From Zantedeschia hybrid cultivar (lineage: Eukaryota > Streptophyta > Magnoliopsida > Alismatales > Araceae): DNA of 64,000 nt. A program made the position numbers and the translations under genes. The notes beneath the pieces were generated by a model. It was not told where the DNA came from. It did no database searches and was given only the letters and a program-made list of their open reading frames with translations. Positions 23,198-35,200 of this stretch are shown here, piece after piece; positions within the stretch are counted from its first letter, which is position 1, and every line of letters begins with the position of its first letter. The DNA lies in assembly GCA_030544215.1 (NCBI GenBank), contig JARZZO010000004.1:17782501-17846500 (forward strand), read 5' to 3'.

Positions 23198-23499
23198 GTG
23201 CAGTGGTTCACCCTCTCCGTCCGGGGCGGGGAGGTTGCGGGTTCGATCCCGCCCCGCGGCTGGGCGGGTGGGTTCGGCCTGCGGAATTTTCACCCAGTTG
23301 GGTGGGTTTTTTGTCCGTTTTTTAGCGGATTCTCGCGCGCGCACGTGTTGCGCGAAACTTTCTCTTGGAGTGTGCTTTCTACCTCTTCGAGGTTTATTTT
23401 CAATTTAGCTTTGGCCAGGCTCGAACCCCTCTCTTTTGGAGTTAAGACTTTCGTTCAGTTCCACTAGACTACCGATCAAAAAAAAGAAAAAAAATCTCT
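23198..23499. mobile_element. SINE-like insert with tRNA-like heads at both ends
   Basis: Plus-strand left end: TTGTGCAGTGG (one mismatch to the Pol III A box), then GGGTTCGATCCC (B box) 36 bases on. Minus-strand right end: TAGTCTAGTGG (perfect A box) then GGTTCGAGCC (B box), inside 23404-23479. An A-rich run (AAAAAAAAGAAAAAAAA) closes the plus-strand end at 23479-23496. The insert splits copy 2 of the 145-bp duplication, giving the boundaries. The middle is GC-rich. No clear TSD was found. Frames crossing it are not genes. Confidence 0.55.
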
Positions 23500-24506
23500 A
23501 AGCACGTACAGGCAAGGCCTGATGCATACCAGGATCATCTCTTTCTTTATGTTGTTGACCATCCAATCTGAGATCAGACAGTGGGGTTCGTTCATAGCTT
23601 GTTTTTTGGACTATCCGATCTCCCAGCTACTATTTCTAGCTGCCATGATGTGTGTTGCAGCCCCCTTCGACATCTATGTGTCGGTATCTCCTTGTATTCC
23701 TCATGTGCGATCAAGCCTTTTTGGTATACCTTCAAACCACACCTGGCTGGAGTTCTATGAAGGTTTTGACAGAAGTTTCGTTGTGCCCTGTGCTCTTGGT
23801 ACGTTGGAAGAGACGGCATTGTCCGCAGCTTCTCCTTACCACACTGCCATGTTGGTTCTGTAGTATCTGTAATGTTAGATCTTGTTTGTACTAGTTTCGC
23901 TTTCTTTTTTCTGTTGTCGTGTTGGACTCTCGGGTCATCTCCGTATGATGTATTCCACCTATCTTAGGTTTCAATGATATTGCCTGCCTTTTTCTGTTCC
24001 AAAAAAAAACTCTTACCTTCCCCATTCTCTCTGTGCCCTCTCCCCTTCTTTGCATGTCTTATCTCCTTCTCTTCTCTGTTCTCTCTCCCCTTTCTCTCTA
24101 TTCATTACCCTCTCTCCCGTCCACGTTGTCAGCATTGCCAAATTTGAGCAAAAGGATATGCTTAGCAATATGAAGCACACAAGGAGCGCATAGGAGCATG
24201 GCAGGAGTTGAGAGGGCGCAGTGGCGACATAGCAACTGGGGCAAAGCGACCATAAGACACACTAACATCGTGGCTAGGTAATAAAATAATTTATTAGAAT
24301 AGAAACATAAAGAAAAAGGCATTTTATGGCTGTTTACGGCATTTGCAACATATTACGACACACCAAACGTTCCTCATGTGTGCATATGTGCGTGGAAGCA
24401 GCGGGCCAAGCTGCAATGGGCCTTTCTAGGCCAACGCAAAGTCAAAATGGCTAGATCATGATGACGTTAATCCACAATCCAATCTACTCCTCCGATCCGT
24501 GAAACA
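23500..24506. other. Spacer with possible retroposon tail
   Basis: No gene is supported. A T-rich segment ending TTTCTGTTCCAAAAAAAAA (about 23990-24009) looks like a LINE or SINE 3' end, but no coding domain precedes it. Pyrimidine-rich simple sequence follows at 24010-24120. CGATC at 24507-24511 is the left target-site duplicate of the next element. Confidence 0.35.
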
Positions 24507-24511
24507 CGATC

Positions 24512-24723
24512 TGATGAGGCAGAATCCGATTCGGCCCATTAAAACAAGTCCAACACAGATCGGCCCATCAGCGGCCTAACAGTCTTCGGCTCAGTAGGCT
24601 TCGGCCCATCAGCGGCCCAGCAGCCTTCGGCCCATCAGCGGCCTAACAACTTTCGGCCTAATAGCCTTCGGCCTGTTAGCGGCTCAGCAGCCCTCGGCCC
24701 AGTAGGTTTCGGCCCATCAGCGG
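24512..24723 (+). repeat. 5' LTR of outer element, first part
   Basis: Begins with tandem variants of TCGGCCCATCAGCGGCC. These are more numerous here than in the 3' LTR and account for the length difference (897 against 830 bases). The LTR is interrupted at AGCGG, the insertion target of the inner element, and continues at 39224-39908. Confidence 0.9.
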
Positions 24724-26026
24724 TGTAGGTGCTTAGAATGACCGTGTGATTAACATGAAATATCTATGTTGTTTAGGTGTAAACTAACCTATTAAAAACA
24801 GCAACTAAAGTGCAGTGATCGCCAGAAACTTTTAACTTAAAAAGTTTCAAAAGAGAGTATGATCGCCTACCTTTCAAACGCAGAAGATTGAGTCCTTGGT
24901 TCCCCTTCCTCAGCCGGCTGAAGAAAGAGAGCCTTTTCTTTGCTTCTTTGTTCTTGCTGTTGAGTTTGAGGTTGAGGATCGTCCAGAAGTTATGCTTGAT
25001 TTCCCCTTTTTGATCTCTTGTTGTTGTTGAGTGCAGCAGAGAGAGAAACAAAATAAAGAAGAATGATGAGAATTTAAGTAGAAGCAATATCTGAACTAAT
25101 CATGATGTTAAGCATATTTAAAACAGCAAACTCACTTTTTTAATGGCTTTGAAATCCCTTAGATCAAGTAGGTTTTTGAGAGATTATGCTGTGGTGTGTG
25201 TTTGCATGAAGTGAATATGAAGAATAAAACTAATGAAATGAATGCAGTAATAAAAAACTTATGCCCAATCGGTTGAAGCCTTGAAAGGATGAAGATCTTG
25301 AAAGGACGCCGTCTTCTGAAAATGGCAGCGCTCCGGCGTTACGACGTTGTTGCTTCGATCTTCAATTCGCTATAACGCTATGGCTCAACTCAATTCAATT
25401 CTGTTCTCTCTTTTTTTCTCTTCAACATGCAGGGTATTTATAGGCATTTCTTGCGTTCGCGATTAACATTTGAAAACTCCTAATTTATCCATCTTAACCG
25501 ACAGATAAATACTGATTAATTCATCTTTATCTGTAATTATCTAAAACGCGTCCACCTTGGCTGACGCCTTTCAGATTAATTAAGATAAGGATAAATATCC
25601 GGGAAAACTTATCTTTATCTTTATTAAGTAAAACGCGTCCACTTGTGTAGACGTCTTTTAGACTAATTAAGATAAGGATAAACATCCGGAGGAGAAGTTA
25701 AAATCATTTAGGAAACTTAAAACGCGTCGACATTCCCAGACGCCTTTTAGTTAATAAATCAATTAATTAAAATTCAAATTTAATCGTTAAAACAGGAATA
25801 AACTCTAAATGGCGTCCACGTGGGTAGACGTCTTTTATAATTCTTCATATTTTAACTCAAATTTGAGCTAAAATCAATTCAATTGATTAACTTAAACACA
25901 TCTGTTAAACCCGACACTAAAAAAGATTAATAAAAATTAATTAATGATTAAATATCAGACCATTTCGAGGCATTATTGTATGATATAAAATTTATTCGAA
26001 ATGATGTCAAAATTAGCGTGTCTACA
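24724..26026 (-). repeat. 3' LTR of inner element
   Basis: In minus orientation it begins TGTAGACACGC and ends CACCTACA. A TATA box (CCTATAAATACC) is at 25433-25444. Four copies of an imperfect GCGTC/GACGC hairpin lie in the upstream part (25543-25837). An open 104-codon frame (24773-25087) is present identically in both LTRs, but it has no family match and is taken as chance. Confidence 0.95.
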
Positions 26027-28478
26027 GCTGCCTCACCTTGGCATCGTCTTTGCAAGGGAGTGAAATGGAATGGAATGTACTGAAAAGGTGATGCCAAGGT
26101 GTGATGAGACACGCTCTTAACATCACATGACTGGAATTTTTCTCGAAATTATCAACGAAGATAGCTCAAAGAGATCAATGGAATCAATCCTGTCTGGATG
26201 AAGTAGACAAGGAAATAAAATAAGGTCGATCAACTTCCTCGGAGTGGGAAGTACCCCAGGTCGTAGACACTGCAGGTTTCATCATGGGGAGCGTTTGCCA
26301 GCCAATGTGGACGTGCTGCAACCATGATGGATCTTAAATGAAAACAAGAATATCGGATAAAGAATCCAATCAAGGATAGAATTTCAAGGATATCTTCAAG
26401 CGAACCTCAAAGATAATCAAGATACTTAATTCGGAATGGAATATTTCATATCATGTTGAGATTATTTGATTAATGGTCTGAAACTTAATCAATAATTAAT
26501 TCTTATTACAATGATTTCAAAGTCCTACATGATGCATACTGGGCTAAAAGAAAAATATAAAGTTAAAATAAAATATAAATTAATCAAGGATAATATTGTT
26601 AAATTGTCATTAATGAGTCAAGATACCAATTCTTGTAATTCAATGCTAAGCCGAAGCTCGTTTATCCACGCACCGTTTTACAAAAGTGGAACTATCGTCC
26701 CCACTAATTAACAATCTAACGGCCTATCCATGCGATTAAGAATCCTCTGGAATTATCACTGTTTTTGTTATAGGGGAACTCAAATTCCAGTTTCATCAAA
26801 ACCACAAGGTCCTTGATATAGTCTAATAAATACTTAATATATAGTAATGATGAATGCTTTACATAGAGGAGTACAAGGGTAGAAATAACCATCTTTTTAG
26901 CCACGGTCGGGACTTCTTGACTCCCACAGTAAGATCTTCTTGATATTTCCAGCTTTACTAAGGCTTTCTTGAATTTTCTGCAATCAAAATTATTAGTTCC
27001 AAACAAATATTCAATTTAAACATTAAAATCACAGAATTTCGGGAAAATCATATAAAAGCTAAAACGCGTCGTGTCGCGAAGACGCCATTTAACTTTGAAA
27101 AGCGTCAGGATTACTCGACGCCTTTTACTCACAGAAACAGGTTCTGGTTGTTTTCAAACCGAATTCCAACTCTCTTTAGGCCTTGTGTCCTGTATATGAC
27201 TTAAACAAACAGGTTAAGCATCTATTCAGGCTTAGCCCCTTGCCTGGCCAAACAAATGGTCAATCAATCTTTTCCTCGAATAAATAGTCAAGGGGCATAG
27301 CCTTTATTAACAAAGATAATAAGAGTAATCAAACTTAAGCAAAATGCAACATACAAGCAAACAGATGCTCACTGAAAATAAAATGAATGAAACACACTAA
27401 ATGCCACAAGCAAATGCTAATTGAAATATTTTTGGTTTTGAAATATTCATTTTTGTTTGGGTTTTTGAGATGTATATTTTTTTGAACTTTTGAAATATGT
27501 ACAATATGCAATTTTTTTTCAATTTTGACATACGCATTTTTTTGAATTTTGAAATATGTAATTTTTTTTGAATTTTTGGACATATGCATTTTTTTTGAAT
27601 TTTGACATATACAATTTTTTTGAATTTTTGGACATATGCAATTTTTTTGAATTTTTGACATATGTAATTTTTTTTTTTTTTTTTTTTTAATTTTTGACAT
27701 ATGTAATTTTTTTGACTAAAAGACCAGTATGGTACTTAGATCAAAAGATCATATTCATTTATTAACTTAATTTCCAAATTGTTCTTTAACAACTTAACTT
27801 AAAACCCATCGTGTTTGAACTTGTGTTTCCATTCGTGATCCCATTTGATGATTTGACCCTTAGTCAATCTAAGCCATTCTTTAAGTTTGAAGTACACCTC
27901 TTTAGAAAGAAAAGAAGAACAGATTTAGAAAGCCCATGAGAAGGTTCCGGAGACTTAAAAAGATGTCACTTTCCAACCCTAATATCTGTTGGGGTTCGGT
28001 CATTTTCTTTCCGGGGTATTTATCGACCTTGCGTTCCCTTTTGTTTCATTTCATGGCCTTGACGTAACGTTTGTAGTGTAATGGCCTTTTGATTTTAAAT
28101 TTGGCTTTTTGCCTTGCTTTTGCTTTTCTATCCTTTTCTTTCTTTGCTTTGCTTTGGAACGGATCTCCCCCATTTTTTTATGACGGCCTCCTACTAAGAT
28201 GGCGGGTATTCTTGGTAGTCTATTTTAAGCCTCGTTCCGACATCATGGGCCGAGTGTAAAACAGAATTTTACTTTAAAAGGAATGATTTGTACTTTATAC
28301 TCTTAGTCAAGCTTTTGATATTCTTTAGGACTTGGCATCTCTTGTTACTCACGAATCAAACGTGTCAGTGTGTGCGGTAATGGGTTTGAAGTTAAATTAT
28401 TCAGACTAACAAAGAAATTTGAGTTTATAAATTTTCTGATTCATCTGGTCTTTGTACCATACTGATCGACTCTTTAAC
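26027..28478 (-). other. 3' non-coding region of inner element
   Basis: No gene is supported. It holds two more GCGTC/GACGC hairpins (27061-27127). It also holds a 27430-27715 minisatellite of about 26-base units, each a T run plus GACATATGCA or GAAATATGTA; the Lys-rich minus frame there is an artefact. The base just before the LTR is reached through AAGGTGAGGCAGC, a plausible but purine-imperfect polypurine tract. Confidence 0.6.
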
Positions 28479-31400
28479 CTAAGGGTAGTATTTCTTAAGG
28501 TGTAAACCATTCCATGGATGATTTAGCTCTTCTCCTTCTGCATTAACCAAACGATAAGCATTACCAGGATAAACGTGCGATACAACATAAGGTCCTTCCC
28601 AGTTGGGTTGGAGCTTAGAACGCGGACCACCAGGTTTTACAAAAATTCTTTTAACAACCATTTCACCGACTTTGAACTTTCGTTCAATGACTTTCTTTTG
28701 ATAAAAACGTGCTAATCTGTTTTGATAAACTTTTGCATGATTAGCAGCTGACCATCTTTTCTCGTCTAAAAGTTCCAATTGAGCAAGAAGTGCTGAACGA
28801 TGTTCATCGATGGAAAATTCCTTGTTCAATTGTACTCTTAATGACGGTATAAGGATCTCATATGAAACTACCGCCTCCATTCCAAATGTTAAGGAATAAG
28901 GAGTTTGCCCGGTAGGCGTGCGGATTGAAGTTCGGTAGGCCCATAGAGCCTCAACCAATTTTTCTGGCCAATCTGCGAATTTGTTAGATTTACACGTCTT
29001 TTTGATAATTTTTATCAAAGTCTTATTAGTTGCCTCTGCTTGGCCATTGCCTTGCGGATAATAAGGAGATGAATGATGCAATGCAATTTTATACCTGTTG
29101 CAGAGGTCCTTCAATTCCTGTGACACGAACTGCGGTCCGTTGTCGGTGACGATGGTACTTGGAATTCCGAATCTTGTGATGATGTTCTTCATGATGAATT
29201 TGCAGACGGTTGATGCTCTGATCTCCACGTATGCTTCAGCTTCTGCCCACTTGGTAAAGTATTCCGTTGCCGTGAGAATGAAAGATTTTTGCTTGATGCC
29301 GGAATCTGGGTTACCAAGAGGTCCAATAATGTCGAAAGCCCACATGGAGAAAGGCCATGGGGAAGAAACAGGATGGAGTGAAGATGCAGGAGAATGAATT
29401 TTGTCGGCGTGAAGTTGACACTTAGCACACCTACGGACATATCCTACGCAGTCTTCTTCCATGGTTGGCCAATAAAATCCTTGTCTAAGGATCTTCTTTG
29501 CTAGCATCTGTCCATTGACATGGCCACCACAAACTCCACTATGAGCTCCTTCCATAACCTTCCAAAGCTCATCTTCGTCTAGACATCTCAGAAGAACTCC
29601 ATCAAAACCTCTTTTGTATAATGCTCCCCCAACTAGGGTGTATCGTTGAGCAACTCTCCTGATAGCTCTTTTTTCCTCAGTTGTAGCTTCTTCAGGATAC
29701 GATTGATCTTCACAATATTTTGCAATTTCATAATACCATGGCTTCTGTTCATCATCCATCTCTTCTAACAGCTCCATCAACATGATTTCTCTTTTCTCCA
29801 CAATACTTCCATCTTTGAATTTCTTCAGCAACTTCTCTTTAGTTCTAAGAAATGAAGGATCTTTCACGGCGGGTGAAAGACGCCTATGAACTATGATTGA
29901 TTCAGATTGCTTACTGATAGGAAAATCAAGAGAAGATGCAAGTGAAGCTAGAGCGTCAGCTAAGATGTTTTGATTTCTAGGGACATGGACAAAGATCAAT
30001 TTTCTGAAAAGCTTCGAGTAAGCAGAAGTAAGTTCTTGATATGGCTTGAGCTTGGGATCAAGAGTTCGATACTTGGTCAGTACTTGGCGGAGAATTAATT
30101 GGCTATCACCTACAATCCTGAGTTTAGTGGCACCATGAAAATGAGCAGCCTCGAGACCAGCAAGAAGTGCCTCGTATTCAGCTATGTTGTTGGTGACTGT
30201 AAAGTAAAGCTGAAAGGCTTGTGGAATGGTGACACCTTCAGGTGATAACAGAACGATTCCGATCCCCTTTCCATGAGAATTCAGAGCTCCGTCAAAATGC
30301 AGAGTCCACATATCATCTCTGATTTGATTTACGGACATCAGTTCCTCATCCGGAAACTCTGATCGCACTGGATCAAATCGAGGAAGGGGATGATGAGCGA
30401 GATGTTCTGCTATGGCATAGCCCTTGATCGCTTTCTGTTGAATGTAAATAATATCGAATTGAGATAGAAAGCTTTGCCATCGCGCTAACCTATCAGTAAG
30501 AACAGATTTCTCCAGAAGGAACTTAATCGGATTCATCCTAGCGATGAGATGGACTTCATGGGCCAGAAAATAATGCTTCAATTTCTGTACAACCCAAACT
30601 AAAGCTGCACATGTTTTCTCCATCGCCGTATATCTCTGTTCAGCGGGGTTGAGAAGTTTAGAGAGATAGTAGGCTGCCCTCTCTTTTCCTTCTTCATCCT
30701 CTTGTGCTAGGACAGCCCCCACTGCATCATCCAGGACAGAAATATAAAGTATCAATGGTTTGCCTGGAGATGGTGGTCTCAAAACAGGAGGACTTGCCAA
30801 ATAGTCCTTTAATCCATCAAATGCCTCCTGACACTTATCGTCCCAATTGAATTTGACTCCTGGCTTGGCAAGCTCGTAAAACGGCTTACACCTTTGTGAG
30901 TGCTGGGAGACAAAACGGCGAATAAATTGTAACCTCCCGATTAATCCTCTTAACTCTTTCAAGTTTTTGGGAGGTGGCATTTCTCTGATAGCCTTCGCCT
31001 TATTGGGATCGATCTCAATTCCCCGTTTGCTGACAATGAATCCAAGCAATTTTCCTGAAGATACCCCGAATACACATTTCTTGGGGTTCATCTTCAACTG
31101 ATATTCTCTTGATCTCTCTAATACCCTTGCCAAAACTTTGGCATGCTCAGCCTTCGTTTTAGACTTAACCAATAAGTCATCCACATACACTTCCAAATCT
31201 ATATGCATCATGTCATGAAATATTGCCATCATAGCCCTTTGATAAGTGTCTCCAGCGTTCTTCAATCCAAATGGCATGACGACATAACAATATGTTCCCC
31301 AAGGTGTAGTGAATGAAGTCTTCTCTTGATCCTCTTCTGCCAGCTTAATCTGGTTGTATCCTGAAAATCCATCCATAAATGATAACGTTTCATAGCCAGC

Positions 31401-32264
31401 AGTGTTATCGATGAGTACATCAATATGAGGTAATGGAAAATCGTCTTTAGGACATGCCCGGTTCAGATCGCGGAAGTCAATGCAAATTCTGACCTTCCCG
31501 TCCTTTTTCATAACCGGGACTATATTGGCCACCCATTGTGGATAAAGGACAACTCTAATGAATTTGGCTTTGTGTAATTTATCGACTTCTTCCTTCATCT
31601 TTAGAGCCATTTGTGGGTGGAATCGCCTTAATTTCTGCTTGACCGGACTAGCTCCATCTTTTAATGTTAACCTGTGTTCAACTAAAGATGAGTCTAACCC
31701 CGGCATATCCTTATAACTCCAGGCGAAAGTGTCCTTATAATCCTTAAGCACTTGTATCATTGCCTTCTCATCCTCTGCAGAAAGATTTTTACTGACGAGG
31801 ACAACCTTAGGTTCGTCTTCAGTCCCTAAGTTTATTTCTTTGGTGGGCTCTTCGACGGCAGCTGAAGGTTCATCAAATCTCTTCACTCCACTGGCATATG
31901 CCTCAGCTGCGTCCTCATCATCTTCCTCATCTTCAACAATGGGGTCCTTTTCATGCACTAACTCATATATCCCGTACCCATCATTGACTGACTCATCATC
32001 TGTACAATCTTCTGGCATCTGAATTGGATCTTCTAAGAGCTGAGGGATTAAAGAGCAAAAGGAACATTTATCAGCCAAATCCTGGAGATATCTTACTGGA
32101 ATTTGCTTACCCTTAGGCTTCCTAGACTTCCTATCCTGACTAAAACTGGACTCCCTAACTTCACTAAACTGCCTATCATAACCTAAGGAAGATGAAGCAG
32201 GATGAAAATCCTGGGATACAAATGGAAATACAGGGGAATTCCCGTGGGGAGGGACAGAGTAGAT
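28479..32264 (-). CDS. Pol of inner element: RT, RNase H, archaeal-type RNase H, integrase
   Basis: The frame is open from just after the UAG at 32265-32267 down to the stop at 28479. The first ATG is 32078 (1199 codons from there), but translation is more likely continuous with gag-protease. From 32078: RT about residues 130-340 with catalytic YVDDLL near 298; Ty3 RNase H near 430-560 (YYLSKLLNPAEQRY); archaeal-type RNase H near 590-720 (WTLHFDGALNSHGKGIGIVL); integrase HHCC zinc finger near 850-890 (CAKCQLH); integrase core with D in AFDIIG (about 912), D in TDNG (about 977) and E in GNGQAEA (about 1012), a DD35E spacing. The C-terminal end is HLKKYYP. No stop or frameshift is seen. The two RNase H domains place it in the Tat clade. 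Function: reverse transcription and integration of the element. Confidence 0.95.
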   Translation of the reverse strand: MYSVPPHGNSPVFPFVSQDFHPASSSLGYDRQFSEVRESSFSQDRKSRKPKGKQIPVRYLQDLADKCSFCSLIPQLLEDPIQMPEDCTDDESVNDGYGIYELVHEKDPIVEDEEDDEDAAEAYASGVKRFDEPSAAVEEPTKEINLGTEDEPKVVLVSKNLSAEDEKAMIQVLKDYKDTFAWSYKDMPGLDSSLVEHRLTLKDGASPVKQKLRRFHPQMALKMKEEVDKLHKAKFIRVVLYPQWVANIVPVMKKDGKVRICIDFRDLNRACPKDDFPLPHIDVLIDNTAGYETLSFMDGFSGYNQIKLAEEDQEKTSFTTPWGTYCYVVMPFGLKNAGDTYQRAMMAIFHDMMHIDLEVYVDDLLVKSKTKAEHAKVLARVLERSREYQLKMNPKKCVFGVSSGKLLGFIVSKRGIEIDPNKAKAIREMPPPKNLKELRGLIGRLQFIRRFVSQHSQRCKPFYELAKPGVKFNWDDKCQEAFDGLKDYLASPPVLRPPSPGKPLILYISVLDDAVGAVLAQEDEEGKERAAYYLSKLLNPAEQRYTAMEKTCAALVWVVQKLKHYFLAHEVHLIARMNPIKFLLEKSVLTDRLARWQSFLSQFDIIYIQQKAIKGYAIAEHLAHHPLPRFDPVRSEFPDEELMSVNQIRDDMWTLHFDGALNSHGKGIGIVLLSPEGVTIPQAFQLYFTVTNNIAEYEALLAGLEAAHFHGATKLRIVGDSQLILRQVLTKYRTLDPKLKPYQELTSAYSKLFRKLIFVHVPRNQNILADALASLASSLDFPISKQSESIIVHRRLSPAVKDPSFLRTKEKLLKKFKDGSIVEKREIMLMELLEEMDDEQKPWYYEIAKYCEDQSYPEEATTEEKRAIRRVAQRYTLVGGALYKRGFDGVLLRCLDEDELWKVMEGAHSGVCGGHVNGQMLAKKILRQGFYWPTMEEDCVGYVRRCAKCQLHADKIHSPASSLHPVSSPWPFSMWAFDIIGPLGNPDSGIKQKSFILTATEYFTKWAEAEAYVEIRASTVCKFIMKNIITRFGIPSTIVTDNGPQFVSQELKDLCNRYKIALHHSSPYYPQGNGQAEATNKTLIKIIKKTCKSNKFADWPEKLVEALWAYRTSIRTPTGQTPYSLTFGMEAVVSYEILIPSLRVQLNKEFSIDEHRSALLAQLELLDEKRWSAANHAKVYQNRLARFYQKKVIERKFKVGEMVVKRIFVKPGGPRSKLQPNWEGPYVVSHVYPGNAYRLVNAEGEELNHPWNGLHLKKYYP

Positions 32265-35200
32265 CTAGGAGAGAATCTTGACCGACGGACCCGCGCGATG
32301 GGGTGTAATCGGACAAGTAAGATGTTTCCTCGATAATGATTTGGGAAGAATTTGTTGTAAAATTGACGTTTTTTTTTTGATATTGGAGGAATTATACATG
32401 AAGCAGGAGTGAATACAGATGGGAGGAGAATCGGACGGAGGAAGCGGCACCAAGGCCAGAGGATTAGGGGGATCATATAGCAATATGTCCCAGATTAGAT
32501 TATACAACCTCTCTAGGTCGAGAGGAGGTTGTGGAATAAAGTCCCGAGGGGACAGAGTAATCATGACGGGCGGAGCCCGTGGAATATCTTCAATTATGAC
32601 CCGCGACCAAGTCGGGGTCAAGAGTAGTGTACGAAAAAGAGTATGGAGCATGAAGACATGTGAAGGATATGTCCCCCTCCAAAGCAGATCTGTTGTATAA
32701 CCAGCTTCGTAGGGGTCATCTGGCTCCCCTTCATCAGTTTGTTCGGACAGCAGTATCCGCTTGTCAAAGATTGCGCCAGGGCTCTCAATTAGCTCGTCAA
32801 TCTGCGGTGGCCACTTGGGTTCTGCAGGATCCAGGAATAGTCTGTTCAGCGCTATGTATAGGTCCCTTAGGTCGAACCATCGGTACCATTCGCATTCAGG
32901 GTCATGGAATTTCCTCCTCTTCATAGGCCGCAGAGCCTCCAAGGATTGATATGTAAGTAGTTCGGAACAATGTCTGGCCAAGTCCCTCCCATATATGTCA
33001 TGGAAGTCAAAACAGGAAGTAATGACCACCATGTTGTCGTGACTAAGTATGGGCCCTTTCACAAAATGTGTATATAGAGTCCATGTTAAGGGATCTCGGC
33101 CTTCTTTCAGTGGTGTGGACATTGTTTCCAAGATTTCTTGACCATCTTCTTGCTGAACCCTGTCTTGCTTCAGTTTCATTGGCCTATAGCCCAGACCGCT
33201 TCCAGGTACTGCCCGATGATCTTTAACAGGAGTGGTCCTGCCTTGCAACTGTGTGCCCAGACCTTTCCCAGGCTTGTAGCCGTTCTTCATCATGATTCTC
33301 CATCCCGGGGTACTCATGCACTTCCCCCTTTTGATAGCATTTAATGGGTATGGAGAAATGGTAGCGGCTTTCAAAGGATCAGCCACTGGACGGTAGACCT
33401 GTAATACCGACAAAAAAGGTTGTCGGCCAGGTAAAACAGCAGATTTAATATTCAATGTATGAGCAGCAGCAAGGATCGGCATGCTCGTCACTTTAATAAT
33501 TCGTCCTTTATAAGGGAATTTGAGGCATTGGTGATTCGTAGAAGGAATCGCCTCAAGAGTTTTAATATAAGGACGTCCCAGAATGGCATTTATGGAAGGG
33601 TCGATTTCTAGAATATGAAATTCGACCTCTGCATGACTTACTGGACCTAACTCTACCTTTAAATAAACCATTCCCAGAGGGGAACTGGTAGAATTGTCAT
33701 ATGCCGTAACTGAGATGGGGCTAGGCAGCCATTTCTCCTTGGGCACACCGCATAGCTCCAGGGTCTTCGGAGGTAAAACATTAATTGAAGCCCCTGTATC
33801 AACCAGGCATGCATCCACGGCCTTTTTGCAGATATTGACCGTGATGCTCAGAGCCATGCTTCTAGCGGCTGGCGGTGCTAGTTCCGATGTGTGGAATGTA
33901 ATTGAGGGCTGATCCCCCTGAGGAACTAGTAGTGCTGCAATTTTCTCTACCGGCACGTCTTCGTTAACCATCACCTTCTGTAGGTATTCCATTAAGGCTT
34001 CTTGGTGAATCTTGGATCTTTTAATCAATTCAAGTACAGTGATCCGTGCCGGTGTTTTGTCCAGATGTTTCAACAAGTCGTATTGAGTGCCTGGTGCACT
34101 CTCTTCATTATGGGCTTCCTCAGTCGGCTGTGATGGGCCGTCTCTGACTGTGGACTGAGGAAAGACCTTGTTGAAAATCCTTCCACTCCGGAGCGCATGT
34201 TCCTCGACCGTGGAGGATCCGGGTGACACCTTGAGTACCGCAGGGTCGGGTGGCGTAAGTGGTGCGGAGGGTTGATGCGTAGGTGGTGGCGTTGGGCTAG
34301 GTGGTGATGGCGCGGTGCGGATTAAAGGCCTAGAGGGTTGGATGGTAGATGGGTAAGTGGTTGGTGAAGTGGGGAATGGTACGCGTAGTAACGGTTTGGA
34401 TGGTTGGGGCATATCTGGGTAGGTGGTGGTGGTAGTGGGTGAAGTAGGAAATGGTACGCGTAATAATGGCCTAGATGGTAAAAGGGGTGCGTTATTGGTT
34501 TGCGGAGGGGTATATGATGGAGGCGCAGGAGTGCGGGGCGTAATGGGTCTAAGGAAGGTGGGTAGTGGTAATGGGTTATTGGATGCGGGCGAATGATATG
34601 TGGGTGTGGGTAGAGGGGTGATGGTGACGGGTTGTGGTCTGGGTATGTGGATGGTGCGGCGTGGTAGTCGCTCTGCGGTACTTTGAACGTGACCCGTTGA
34701 GTAGAGAGAGGAAGAGTCCTCTATCCTCCATTGTTGCCCACGACCAGCCTCAGACTGGCTGTTCGTTAGAATGGGAGCAACCTGGTTCTGATTCTGGTGC
34801 TCCGGGAGCGGATTCTGCACTATGCTCATGTTGGGTGGTGCTGCTGCTTGTGCTGGTGGTCTTGCTTGCTGCTGCTGTTGCTGCTGTTGCGGTCTCCTCG
34901 CCTTCAGGGCTGTTATGTATTTCTTCATTTCCTCCCAGTCTATGCCGCCCTGCTCGTTGAGATCATGAATATAATCTCTGAATTGGAAGCAGGTGTCAAT
35001 GGTATGCCCAGGTTGCCTATGGAAGTAGCAATATCTGGACGTATCGGCATTTTGAGGCCAGACGGCCTTTTCCCTTGGCAAAACTAAGGCATTGGCTGCC
35101 ATTAAAGCACTGAAGATATCGGCCAAGGATTCTGGGAGAGCCGGGTATTCTGCCCTCTTCGGGCCTGGAGGTCTCCTCTGCTGGTTGTAGTCACCAGGAG

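Noticed and set aside
23204..23265. Functional tRNA gene
   Set aside because: A and B boxes are present, but the sequence does not fold into a cloverleaf with an acceptor stem by eye; read as a SINE head.
24773..25087. 104-codon frame present identically in both inner LTRs
   Set aside because: Identity follows from LTR duplication; no known domain, and LTRs of this lineage are not expected to encode a protein.
27335..27700. Lys/Asn-rich minus-strand frame
   Set aside because: Lies on the T-run plus GACATATGCA minisatellite; repeat artefact.
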